The translations under genes were made by a program, and so were the position numbers. A model generated the notes under the pieces. The model ran no database searches. It had not been told where the DNA came from and saw nothing but the letters and a program-made list of their open reading frames with translations. 9,669 nt of DNA from Deltaproteobacteria bacterium. Its GTDB lineage: Bacteria; Desulfobacterota; Desulfobacteria; Desulfobacterales; ETH-SRB1. Positions 1 through 5,576 of the stretch are shown here, one piece after another (position 1 is the stretch's first letter; every line of letters begins with the position of its first letter). The DNA lies in contig JAJSZO010000058.1 in assembly GCA_030262795.1 (NCBI GenBank), positions 3,194-12,862 on the forward strand. Reading direction: 5' to 3'.

Positions 1-507
1 AGTCCCTTTCTTTTTGGTATGAAAAGAAAGGGATCCTCCGCGGGCAAAATTGCCAATCAGAGCCGAAGATGGACCCTTATAAACCTCAAGCCTTTCAATC
101 TCCAGCGGTATGATGACATTCATGTCTGCATAGCCGTCAGCATGAGACTCTCCTTCATTCAAGGGAATACCGTTTATGTATACAGCTCCATCACCTCCGT
201 GACCGGCGCCGCCAAACCCTCTTATGGAAAAAACATTTGCCACCCCTCCCATATTGTAGTTACCGATCTCCACCCCGGGAACCTCTTTTAGAATGTCGCT
301 AGGTCTGTGAAGTTTTAGCTCTTCAAATTCTTCAGTGCCAACAATATTGACAGTGGCAGTATAATCAGATATGGGTACAGCCTCACCCTTCACGGTAATA
401 TCATCCAACTTGATGGCCTCTTTTTCCCCGTCTTCTCCAAAACAAAAACAAGGAATCACAAATGTCAGAACACAAAGCGACATCAAACAAATACGAATTG
501 TTTTCAT
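1..507 (-). CDS. TonB-dependent outer-membrane receptor, N-terminal part (receptor 3)
   Basis: Partial gene: an open frame of 169 codons from an ATG at 507 to the left edge, so the C-terminal barrel lies outside the window. Residues 1-24 look like a signal peptide (hydrophobic core, likely cleavage after Phe-Gly). A TonB-box-like stretch DDITVKGE sits at about 35-42. The plug domain follows: DILKEVPGVEIGNY near 71-84, IRGFGG near 95-100, INGIP at 111-115, and LEIERLEVYKGPSSALIGNF at about 135-154, ending in a glycine-rich turn (GGSL) and FHTKK. These are hallmark plug motifs. An AGGAGG ribosome binding site lies at 518-523, ten bases upstream. The plug differs clearly from the two downstream-cluster receptors, so this is not a recent duplicate. 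A long non-coding gap separates it from the DUF4198 genes, so it probably has its own promoter. The substrate is unknown. Confidence 0.93.
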   Translation of the reverse strand, partial: MKTIRICLMSLCVLTFVIPCFCFGEDGEKEAIKLDDITVKGEAVPISDYTATVNIVGTEEFEELKLHRPSDILKEVPGVEIGNYNMGGVANVFSIRGFGGAGHGGDGAVYINGIPLNEGESHADGYADMNVIIPLEIERLEVYKGPSSALIGNFARGGSLSFHTKKKGT

Positions 508-549
508 TCTTTTTCTTCCTCCTAATATTTAATGTGGGTTAAAAAATTT

Positions 550-692
550 GGTACTCCCTACAAAGCAATACAGGGTTAGAAATACCGCAATGTCTTGCTT
601 TGCAAACATCTGATTTTTCGCTATGTGCTGCCAGAAGCTATGATATGTAACTTATTGAAATTATTGATCACCACTGTTTTGTAGGGACTACC
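550..692. repeat. Inverted repeat bounding 143 bp upstream of receptor 3
   Basis: The 18-base arm at 550-567 is matched in reverse complement by 675-692 at 16 of 18 positions; both contain the core CCCTACAAA. Similarity weakly extends outward (A-rich ends), and GTGGGT at 535-540 also matches ACCCAC at 690-695. The element could be a MITE-like insertion or a large fold in the 5' leader of receptor 3, since it ends about 26 bases before the ribosome binding site. A smaller nested pair, CAAAGCAA at 561-568 and TTGCTTTG at 595-602, lies inside. No clear target-site duplication is visible. Confidence 0.5.
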
Positions 693-723
693 CACTTTTC
701 AAACGGACTCTAACAACTCCTCA

Positions 724-759
724 TAGCCAATAGGCTAATAAGCTGGTAAGTTAGCCAGC
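724..759. repeat. Two adjacent small hairpins
   Basis: TAGCC-AATA-GGCTA (724-737) and GCTGG-N8-CCAGC (742-746 with 755-759) lie side by side in the receptor 3 upstream region. Neither is followed by a T-run on either strand, so they are not obvious terminators. They may be leader structure or remnants of a repeat. Confidence 0.4.
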
Positions 760-934
760 AGCTCAACAGATAAGAGTTTGCCCAAAGGACGTTCCGAATA
801 GCGTAGGCGTAGGTATTTCCATTTTGACGACTTGTGAAACAAAATGAAGCTAAGTCAAGGTTTGGGATGTTAAGGATAGCCCTTGGAGGATTATTACTCT
901 AAATTTGTTTGACGAAGGAACGTTCCGGTGATAT

Positions 935-967
935 AAAAAAATAGAGGCGTCCTCACCCCGAGGAGGC
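935..967 (-). terminator. Terminator-like hairpin upstream of receptor 3
   Basis: On the minus strand GCCTCCTC (967-960) pairs with GAGGACGC (954-947) across a five-base GGGGT loop with one C-C mismatch, then a short spacer and seven T (941-935). A second possible stem, GAGG-ACG-CCTC (954-944), overlaps the first and ends directly before TATTTTTTT, so two folds compete. On the plus strand the same stem is followed by five T (968-972), so it could stop transcription in both directions. It could end the DUF4198 transcript or act as the expression platform of the structured leader just upstream. Confidence 0.5.
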
Positions 968-1081
968 TTTTTCCCAGGGAAGGCAGCTTGCAAACCCTGG
1001 CCGGTTCCGCTGCCTTCCCTTACATCTTGGTTTTCTTATGTACTCCGACTTCCTTTGTTGTAATTTCCGCGTTGATAACGC
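951..1081 (-). promoter_or_regulatory. Structured leader element, copy A (candidate cis-regulatory RNA)
   Basis: On the minus strand this starts with a GCGTT-ATC-AACGC hairpin (1081-1069). About 48 bases later comes a perfect 12-bp stem, AGGGAAGGCAGC (1020-1009) with GCTGCCTTCCCT (987-976), closing a 21-base loop that holds GGCCAGGGTTTGC. It is followed by AAAGCC and CCTCGGGGTGAGG. The same order of elements occurs upstream of receptor 2 (copy B). An alternative pairing, CCAGGG with CCCTGG, is also possible within the motif. I could not match it to cobalamin, TPP, Moco, SAM or c-di-GMP riboswitch consensus. It may be a regulatory RNA or a dispersed intergenic repeat. Confidence 0.5.
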
Positions 1082-1137
1082 TATTCAGATAGAGAGCGTA
1101 ACAACTCAATAGCCCTCACGATAAATCTTTCAAATCG

Positions 1138-1854
1138 TCACTTTGTCGTATGAAAGGTCAAAGAAGCCGCAAACCAAACAATTTGTTTGCCTTTGACCGG
1201 AACCACGAGCTTGGCATTGATCAATTGAAGGCCTGGAGGACCAACTTGAACTAGAACTGAGGTTTCGTCTTTTGCAGGTTCAAGATCATGGATTTTTGCC
1301 ATGTTGCTTGTTTTTGAGAGACTTGCCTTTAAAGTCTGTTTTCCTTCAAAAAAGACCTTTACCGGCAAGCTGTCCCCTTGCTTCAAGCTGGTGGGGTCTT
1401 TAAGCGGGACGATTTCAAAGCGTTGTCCCACAGGCCCTGAAAGAAAAGCACACCATTTGACTATGTGTTTAGTATGCTTATAAGAACGCCCCTCTTCCAC
1501 GATCTTCAAGCCTTTACGTTCGCGCTGGTTCTCCCAGCCATCTATCGTCTTCAGCCAGTACCGGTTATCCAGCAAAGCGCTGACAGCGCAAAAGGCTTCA
1601 TCTGCCATAACCCGGCATCCTTCTTTCTCTTGATCTATATCAAGTCCGACCGGCCAGCCGTTTTCCGTGTATCCGGTGACATCCTTAAGCCTGGCGGATT
1701 CATAAGGATCAGCTTTGCCTTCGTGACCAAGGGCAATTGAAAATCCTCCTTCTATCTCTTGCACCCACATATCATGAGCAGACAAAGACTGAGCAAACAG
1801 AACGATCACTGCACAAAATGAAACACAAAACAATATGCACTTGTTCTTTTTCAT
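1138..1854 (-). CDS. Secreted DUF4198 protein, copy 2 (possible periplasmic metal-uptake component)
   Basis: 238 residues from ATG at 1854, chosen because AGGAGG lies six bases upstream (1861-1866) and the start yields a good signal peptide (MKKNKCILF..., cleavage after SLSA, residue 26). The frame is open back to an ATG at 1947 that overlaps the TGA of the preceding gene as ATGA, but that start would put 31 polar residues before the signal peptide. The mature protein begins HDMW; a Gly-His follows at 43-44. Shared with copy 1 are YKHTKHIVKW, GPVGQRFEIVPLKDPT, KQGDSLPVKVFFEGK and a C-terminal VWFAASLTFHT. These fit the DUF4198 family (PF10670, COG5266), tied by some annotations to Ni/Co transport. 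Copy 2 has extra cysteines (for example WCAFL, CRVMADEAFCA) where copy 1 has none. It is 89 bp after copy 1, probably in the same operon. The metal role is inferred. Confidence 0.85.
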   Translation of the reverse strand: MKKNKCILFCVSFCAVIVLFAQSLSAHDMWVQEIEGGFSIALGHEGKADPYESARLKDVTGYTENGWPVGLDIDQEKEGCRVMADEAFCAVSALLDNRYWLKTIDGWENQRERKGLKIVEEGRSYKHTKHIVKWCAFLSGPVGQRFEIVPLKDPTSLKQGDSLPVKVFFEGKQTLKASLSKTSNMAKIHDLEPAKDETSVLVQVGPPGLQLINAKLVVPVKGKQIVWFAASLTFHTTK

Positions 1855-1860
1855 TTGGTT

Positions 1861-1866
1861 CCTCCT
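1861..1866 (-). promoter_or_regulatory. Ribosome binding site fixing the DUF4198 copy 2 start
   Basis: AGGAGG on the minus strand, six bases before the ATG at 1854. It argues for the 238-residue protein over a 269-residue form starting at 1947. Confidence 0.8.
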
Positions 1867-1943
1867 ACTTAAGATGAATTGCAAATCTTGTTGATGTTGT
1901 TTGCGGGTTGCTGGAGTCTGAATCAACTTCTGATTCCGGCAAC

Positions 1944-2666
1944 TCATTTAGATGTGTAGAAAGTCAAAGAAGCAGCATACCAGATGACCTCTTTATCCTT
2001 GACAGGCACTTCTACCTTGGCATTAACAAACTGAAGTCCTTTTTGTGCTACCTGAACATAAAAAATACCATTATTTTTGATCAACTCAAGATTATGGGTT
2101 TTGCTGATTTTTGTAAGTCTGACTGATTGTAACTCTTTGCCCATATGAAAGATCTTGACCGGCAGAAGGTCTCCCTTTTTCATGCGGGTGGGATCTTTTA
2201 ACGGTACAATTTCAAATCTTTGACCAAGTGGTTCAGTCAAAAAATTGTGCCATTTTTCGATATGTTTTGTATACTTAAACGATTGTCCTTCTTCTATAAC
2301 CTCAAAATTTCCTTCCACTTTGTCGTTTTTCCACACCCTTTTCCCTCCTTCAGTGGTTATCATCCAATATTTATTATACACAAAAGCAGTAATCGCGCTG
2401 AATTTCTCAGGAGGAAAAATGTATGAACCAAACTTGTCCTTCTTCCATGTAACGGTTATGGGAACGACCTGCCCATTATCCCGGTATCCTGCTGCGTGTA
2501 TGACCCTATCAGCCTCATAAGGACTAAATTTACCTCCATCACCCTCAACGTGCCCCTTGACTATTTCAAAGCCCGAATCGGATCTATTCAGCCACCAGTC
2601 ATGAGCCATTGATTGTGAAGAAAGCAACAGGACTATTGCCAAAGCCGTAATACATATCTTTTTCAC
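1944..2666 (-). CDS. Secreted DUF4198 protein, copy 1 (possible periplasmic metal-uptake component)
   Basis: 240 residues. The start codon is GTG at 2666, backed by AAAAGGAG seven bases upstream (2674-2681). Signal peptide residues 1-21 end in SMA, so the mature protein begins HDWWLN. This Ala-His-Asp-(aromatic/hydrophobic)-Trp junction is typical of DUF4198 proteins and leaves a histidine as the amino terminus. Further family features are Gly-His at 38-39, SPYEADRV at 48-55, KYTKHIEKWHNF around 131-142, EPLGQRFEIVPLKDPT at 145-160, KKGDLLPVKIF at 163-173 and WYAASLTFYT at the C-terminus. It begins 19 bp after receptor 2, so the two are almost certainly cotranscribed, and its paralogue follows 89 bp later. 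DUF4198 (PF10670) has been associated with nickel/cobalt uptake; an accessory metal-binding role next to the receptor is inferred. No membrane segment follows the signal peptide. Confidence 0.88.
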   Translation of the reverse strand: MKKICITALAIVLLLSSQSMAHDWWLNRSDSGFEIVKGHVEGDGGKFSPYEADRVIHAAGYRDNGQVVPITVTWKKDKFGSYIFPPEKFSAITAFVYNKYWMITTEGGKRVWKNDKVEGNFEVIEEGQSFKYTKHIEKWHNFLTEPLGQRFEIVPLKDPTRMKKGDLLPVKIFHMGKELQSVRLTKISKTHNLELIKNNGIFYVQVAQKGLQFVNAKVEVPVKDKEVIWYAASLTFYTSK

Positions 2667-2673
2667 TGGTAAT

Positions 2674-2681
2674 CTCCTTTT
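2674..2681 (-). promoter_or_regulatory. Ribosome binding site for the GTG-started DUF4198 gene
   Basis: AAAAGGAG on the minus strand, seven bases before the GTG at 2666. There is no nearby ATG in frame with an equally good site, and the GTG start puts Lys-Lys directly before the hydrophobic core of the signal peptide. Confidence 0.8.
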
Positions 2682-2685
2682 ATTT

Positions 2686-4737
2686 TTAGTAGTTAAAGGT
2701 TATAGAGCCATATACTGCGAGGCCATCGCCTGGCGTATACCCATACCCACTGGAACTATCCCAAACGTAGCCATAATACTCCTCATCAAAGAGGTTGTGT
2801 ACATCTAAGGCGTATGTTAAATTATTTCTGATGTGGGCAAGCCTCATGTGAACCAGGGTATAACCCCCGTCCTTTTCCTTTGTGTTTGCTGAGTCAATAT
2901 AGTAGTCTCCCAAAGACTCCAGCCACAGGCTTGTGGAAATATTGTAGGGCAAGCTAAAATCAACCCCCCCCTTGGCCGTATAAGGGGGAACGCGTTCTAT
3001 GTTCTTGCCTTTTGAGGCCTCACTAATACCTTCAATATATTCGCCCTCCTGGGCCGTATAGGCAGCCCAAATGGCGACCCAGTCTGAGGGCGTTAAACTG
3101 ACGGACGCATCCCACCCCTTTCGCTTTGTTTTACCGACGTTGTCAGACCAATTCAAAACGCTTACCCACTTCACCTCGTCAGCTGCGGTCATTTCCCAGT
3201 AGGCCAACCGGAAGGCGAGCCAGTCTGTGGGCGAACATTTGGTTCCTACTTCCCACCCGTCGTTCTTGGAGTATGAAATGTCAGGCTTGGTTCCTATGCC
3301 AAAACGGTTTTGTTCGGATGGAAGCTGGAAAGACCGGCCCCAGTTTCCATAAATATTGTATCCGGTCAAAGGTGTGATAACCAGGCCCAGCTTTGGTTGC
3401 CAGATTGTCCCGAAATCGGTCATCTCATGCCTTTCACCCGCTATCGGGTTTTCGAGCTCCCCATCGAAACGATCCATGCGGATGCCGGCCATTAGTCGAA
3501 TCCAGTCGGTAAAAACAGCGTCGGCACTGATATAGCTTCCCCAGTTTTTATTGGTGTATTCAAAATTCCAAGGCTTTCCCTGGTAAGTTCTCCACGGCCC
3601 CCTGACACGGTTATCCGTTGGTCTATATCTATTGTGGGTATTGTCGGAATATTGAAAATCCAGGCCCCATTCAAGCTTCAGGTTCTTGATGCCGATATCG
3701 GCTGTTTCAAAGTAGAGTTTGGAAAGGGCCCCGTACTGGTTGTCATCTCTGTACCTTTCGCCCTGATCCCCGCCCGGAGACCATGTGGACCAACGCGTTC
3801 TGGTCATTTTTTGCCAGTATGTCTTTAGTGACCACGCAAGTTCTGGGGTAAATTGATAATCGAAGTGTGCGCTAATATGTTCGTCTTCCTGCTCGCCTCC
3901 ATCAGTCTTTGAGTCCACCATCATCTGGTTTGGATCTTGTTCAGCAAGCTTTTTAGTCAGATATCCTGGAGAATCCGTTTCCCATTTGAAATATCTTGCG
4001 ATGACGCCCGCACTTAATTTGTCGTCGTTGGTTTTGTAAAACCACTTTCCGGAAAGATCTCCCTTTTGCTGATCCGAATGATCCCGGCAGCCATTACTAC
4101 TGCGGTAGCCAACAAAATAAGTCTGAGAAAAACCATCTTCTTCCCTGGCCAACAAAGCGTTGCCTTCCACAGTATCCCAAGAACCATAAAGGACTTTTCC
4201 CTCTGTCCGGTTTCCTCCCCGCTTGGTGAAAACATTGAGATTCCCGGCCAAGTTGTATGCTCCCCACCTAGGGTCAACAGTGCCCCGCAACAACTCCATC
4301 CTCTTGATTTCCAATGGGAAAAACGGCTCCAGATTGACGCCCCCTGCTGTTCTGTTCCAGGGTATGCCGTCAACGATCAGGGCCATGACACTGCTTCCGG
4401 GCATAAAACCCCTGATGCCGGGGTTGCCGGCACAAACCCCCTGATTGTAGTAGGCATAATAGGCCCCGGGAAGCCTCCTCACCAGTTCCATGCTGCTGTT
4501 TGGAGACCCGTGGATAAGTATATCCTCACCGATAACATCGACCGAAGCCGGGATATCCTCTGTTGCAAAATAACTCCGCTTTTCGCTGACCGTCACTGTT
4601 CCTATCTTCATATAGGTTTTGCTCTTTTCTTCTTCTGTTTGAATGACACTTATTTGCTCTTCAGCCGACGCTGATTTGTTAAGAAATGGAAGCATTGTCA
4701 TGCTAATGAGCAGCGTTGTAAAAAAGATCTTCCTCAT
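2686..4737 (-). CDS. TonB-dependent outer-membrane receptor (receptor 2)
   Basis: 683 residues, a normal length for a 22-stranded receptor. The start at 4737 has AAAGGAGG four to five bases upstream. Signal peptide residues 1-25 end in SASA. A TonB-box-like segment KIGTVTVSEK lies at 44-53 after a short acidic linker (QTEEEKSK). The plug (about 60-175) shows MELVRRLPGAYY, IRGF at 108-111, VDGIP at 122-126, LEIKRMELLRGTVDPRWGAYNLAGN near 142-166 and VFTKRGG. The rest is the barrel, ending SITFNY with the terminal aromatic used in BAM-dependent assembly. It is a paralogue of receptor 1, sharing most plug motifs and the barrel segment GFSQTYFVGYR. Unlike receptor 1 it has cysteines at about 102 and 217. 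An eight-G tract lies at codons 589-592. It heads a likely operon with the two DUF4198 genes and follows a structured leader. The substrate is unknown; a metal chelate is inferred. Confidence 0.95.
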   Translation of the reverse strand: MRKIFFTTLLISMTMLPFLNKSASAEEQISVIQTEEEKSKTYMKIGTVTVSEKRSYFATEDIPASVDVIGEDILIHGSPNSSMELVRRLPGAYYAYYNQGVCAGNPGIRGFMPGSSVMALIVDGIPWNRTAGGVNLEPFFPLEIKRMELLRGTVDPRWGAYNLAGNLNVFTKRGGNRTEGKVLYGSWDTVEGNALLAREEDGFSQTYFVGYRSSNGCRDHSDQQKGDLSGKWFYKTNDDKLSAGVIARYFKWETDSPGYLTKKLAEQDPNQMMVDSKTDGGEQEDEHISAHFDYQFTPELAWSLKTYWQKMTRTRWSTWSPGGDQGERYRDDNQYGALSKLYFETADIGIKNLKLEWGLDFQYSDNTHNRYRPTDNRVRGPWRTYQGKPWNFEYTNKNWGSYISADAVFTDWIRLMAGIRMDRFDGELENPIAGERHEMTDFGTIWQPKLGLVITPLTGYNIYGNWGRSFQLPSEQNRFGIGTKPDISYSKNDGWEVGTKCSPTDWLAFRLAYWEMTAADEVKWVSVLNWSDNVGKTKRKGWDASVSLTPSDWVAIWAAYTAQEGEYIEGISEASKGKNIERVPPYTAKGGVDFSLPYNISTSLWLESLGDYYIDSANTKEKDGGYTLVHMRLAHIRNNLTYALDVHNLFDEEYYGYVWDSSSGYGYTPGDGLAVYGSITFNY
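2964..2971 (-). repeat. Eight-base G homopolymer inside receptor 2
   Basis: Eight consecutive C on the plus strand, that is G8 in the coding strand, encoding the end of Lys589 through the first base of Val592. The equivalent place in receptor 1 encodes Lys-Leu-Gly-Val without the tract. A one-base slip would replace the last roughly 91 residues of the barrel, including the terminal aromatic. Confidence 0.9.
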
Positions 4738-4830
4738 AATTCCTCCTTTTTTCCAACAAATGAGTTACAGGTTCATTCGGGAGTTAGTCTCGGGGCTGGC
4801 AACCACATGATTGACATGCATCTGGTTGAC

Positions 4831-4969
4831 AGGGGGTGAATCGGGGGTATTAAAATACACGAGACATACCTCACCCCGAGGGGGCTTTACTGGAAAGGCG
4901 GCTCGCAAATCTTGGCCAGCGTCTGCTGCTTTCCCTAACTTTTTTATCTGTGTCTTTCTATCACCCCCT
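4831..4969 (-). repeat. 9-bp perfect inverted repeat enclosing leader motif B
   Basis: AGGGGGTGA on the minus strand (4969-4961) is fully complementary to TCACCCCCT (4839-4831), so the whole motif B could sit inside a closing stem. The conserved GGGGTGA inside the motif (minus strand, about 4877-4871) could pair with the same 3' arm, giving two exclusive folds. Confidence 0.5.
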
Positions 4970-5011
4970 CTTTTTTTTGCTGTCTCTCTTTGTAGGCGTT
5001 ATGCATAACGC
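4869..5011 (-). promoter_or_regulatory. Structured leader element, copy B (candidate cis-regulatory RNA)
   Basis: This is the counterpart of copy A, about 130 bases upstream of the receptor 2 start. On the minus strand it begins with the perfect palindrome GCGTTATGCATAACGC (5011-4996). About 59 bases later GGAAAGCAGC (4934-4925) pairs with GCCGCCTTTCC (4902-4892), with one bulged base and one mismatch. The loop holds GGCCAAGATTTGC, and AAAGCC plus CCTCGGGGTGAGG follow. Several stem positions differ from copy A on both arms, so the stem pairing is largely kept while the sequence changes. That favours a selected RNA fold. No known riboswitch class is recognised. Confidence 0.5.
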
Positions 5012-5078
5012 TGCTTAGCTACAGAGTTTCACAAGACGAGTTGCAAATATTCCCGACAGCCATCCTGTTTCGATGCCC

Positions 5079-5504
5079 CTACTTTATGAAATACCCTGAA
5101 ACTTTCCACTGACCATCTTTCTCCATCATCGGGGTAACAGTTTCTATGGCTGATTTCTTTTTATCAAATGTGGTTTCATATTGGATTACCACATACTTTC
5201 CATCAGGAGCTCCCGGCAAGGTCTCGGTGTATGCAGCGGTCTTGAATTTTCTCAATTTGAGCTTGCCGAGTGGAATTCGGACAGACTCTAAAGCGATCTT
5301 CCATTGTTGCAATGATACTTTTTGCTTGAAAATGTGCGCTGCCTCATTCCAGCTTTCTGAATACTCGCCTGAGTCAACAAGAGACAACCATGATTCAGCA
5401 ACCTTTTGGGCCTCTTTTTCTACACTCTGATCAGCATGAACAGTCGCCGCTACAACAATAATCAGCACAACGCCGGCAAGAACTGAACCAAGAGAAGTCT
5501 TCAT
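5079..5504 (-). CDS. Secreted DUF4019 protein
   Basis: 141 residues from ATG at 5504, with AAGGAGG nine bases upstream. Signal peptide residues 1-24 end in VHA. The rest matches the DUF4019 family (PF13211) across its length: AESWLSLVDSGEYSESWNEA around 36-55, a helix-rich middle with QQWKIALESVRIPLGKLKLR at 66-85, LPGAPDGKYVVIQYETTF at 96-113, then ETVTPMMEKDGQWKVSGYFI at 121-140. The Gly-Glu-Tyr, Pro-Leu-Gly, Pro-Asp-Gly and Asp-Gly-Gln-Trp positions are typical. The function of the family is not established; the fold resembles small cystatin/NTF2-like periplasmic proteins. It lies 72 bp after receptor 1 and is the last gene before the long gap, so it is probably part of the exbB-to-receptor 1 transcript. 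It is presumably periplasmic; any part in transport is inference from position. Confidence 0.87.
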   Translation of the reverse strand: MKTSLGSVLAGVVLIIVVAATVHADQSVEKEAQKVAESWLSLVDSGEYSESWNEAAHIFKQKVSLQQWKIALESVRIPLGKLKLRKFKTAAYTETLPGAPDGKYVVIQYETTFDKKKSAIETVTPMMEKDGQWKVSGYFIK

Positions 5505-5535
5505 TATCCAAATCCTCCTTTGAGTTATTTATAAA

Positions 5536-5571
5536 TTTGCTTTTGTGTGCAAAACCGTCTTGCAAAGCAAA
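5536..5571. repeat. Inverted repeat between receptor 1 and the DUF4019 gene
   Basis: TTTGCTTT (5536-5543) pairs with AAAGCAAA (5564-5571) across a 20-base loop. Within it TTGC-AAA-GCAA (5560-5570) is itself a palindrome with a three-base centre. In the minus-strand transcript the stem is followed by TTTATAAAT, so it could be a weak terminator or mRNA-processing hairpin that separates receptor 1 from the DUF4019 gene, or an operator. A near-identical word, GTCTTGC-TTT-GCAAA, occurs at 592-605. Confidence 0.4.
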
Positions 5572-5576
5572 AATTC

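Larger units (their letters stand above)
508..1137. other. 630-bp intergenic region with several inverted repeats
   Basis: I see no convincing gene on either strand. Read on the minus strand it holds, in order: a GCGTT/AACGC hairpin (1069-1081), a structured motif shared with the receptor 2 leader (951-1020), a terminator-like hairpin (935-967), a 10-bp perfect palindrome GGAACGTTCC (917-926) with a near copy GGACGTTCC at 787-795, two small hairpins (742-759 and 724-737), and a long inverted repeat (550-567 with 675-692) just ahead of the receptor 3 ribosome binding site. I cannot place a sigma-70 promoter with confidence. Confidence 0.7.
4738..5078. other. 341-bp intergenic leader region of receptor 2
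   Basis: There is no credible gene. In transcription order it holds a perfect 16-bp palindrome (4996-5011), an A-rich stretch (4971-4978), one arm of a 9-bp inverted repeat (4961-4969), the structured motif copy B (4869-4936), the other arm (4831-4839) and the receptor 2 ribosome binding site (4742-4748). I cannot assign promoter boxes with confidence. The gap is much longer than the others in the cluster, which suggests a separate transcription start or attenuation point here. Confidence 0.65.

Noticed and set aside
640..680. Fur box upstream of receptor 3
   Set aside because: AT-rich sequence around TTGAAATTATTGATC only loosely resembles the GATAAT repeats of a Fur site and lacks the three-hexamer arrangement.
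776..836. Short minus-strand peptide of about 19 codons starting near 833
   Set aside because: It has no ribosome binding site and no supporting context; frames of this length arise by chance.
951..1020. Cobalamin riboswitch
   Set aside because: GCCAGG and TGCC words recall the B12 box, but the spacing is wrong and the GATGA and CCGCAACTG-type elements are missing from the expected order.
1855..1947. Upstream ATG at 1947 overlapping the previous stop as ATGA
   Set aside because: It would suggest translational coupling, but it adds 31 polar residues before an intact signal peptide and bypasses the AGGAGG at 1861-1866.
4066..4674. A 202-codon plus-strand frame opposite the receptor 2 plug
   Set aside because: It lies wholly antisense to clear TonB plug coding sequence, has no ribosome binding site context and the translation resembles no protein family.
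4996..5011. Integron attC-like core (GCGTTATGCATAACGC)
   Set aside because: It is a perfect short palindrome without the paired R and L boxes or the GTTRRRY/RYYYAAC spacing of attC, and there is no cassette array or integrase here.
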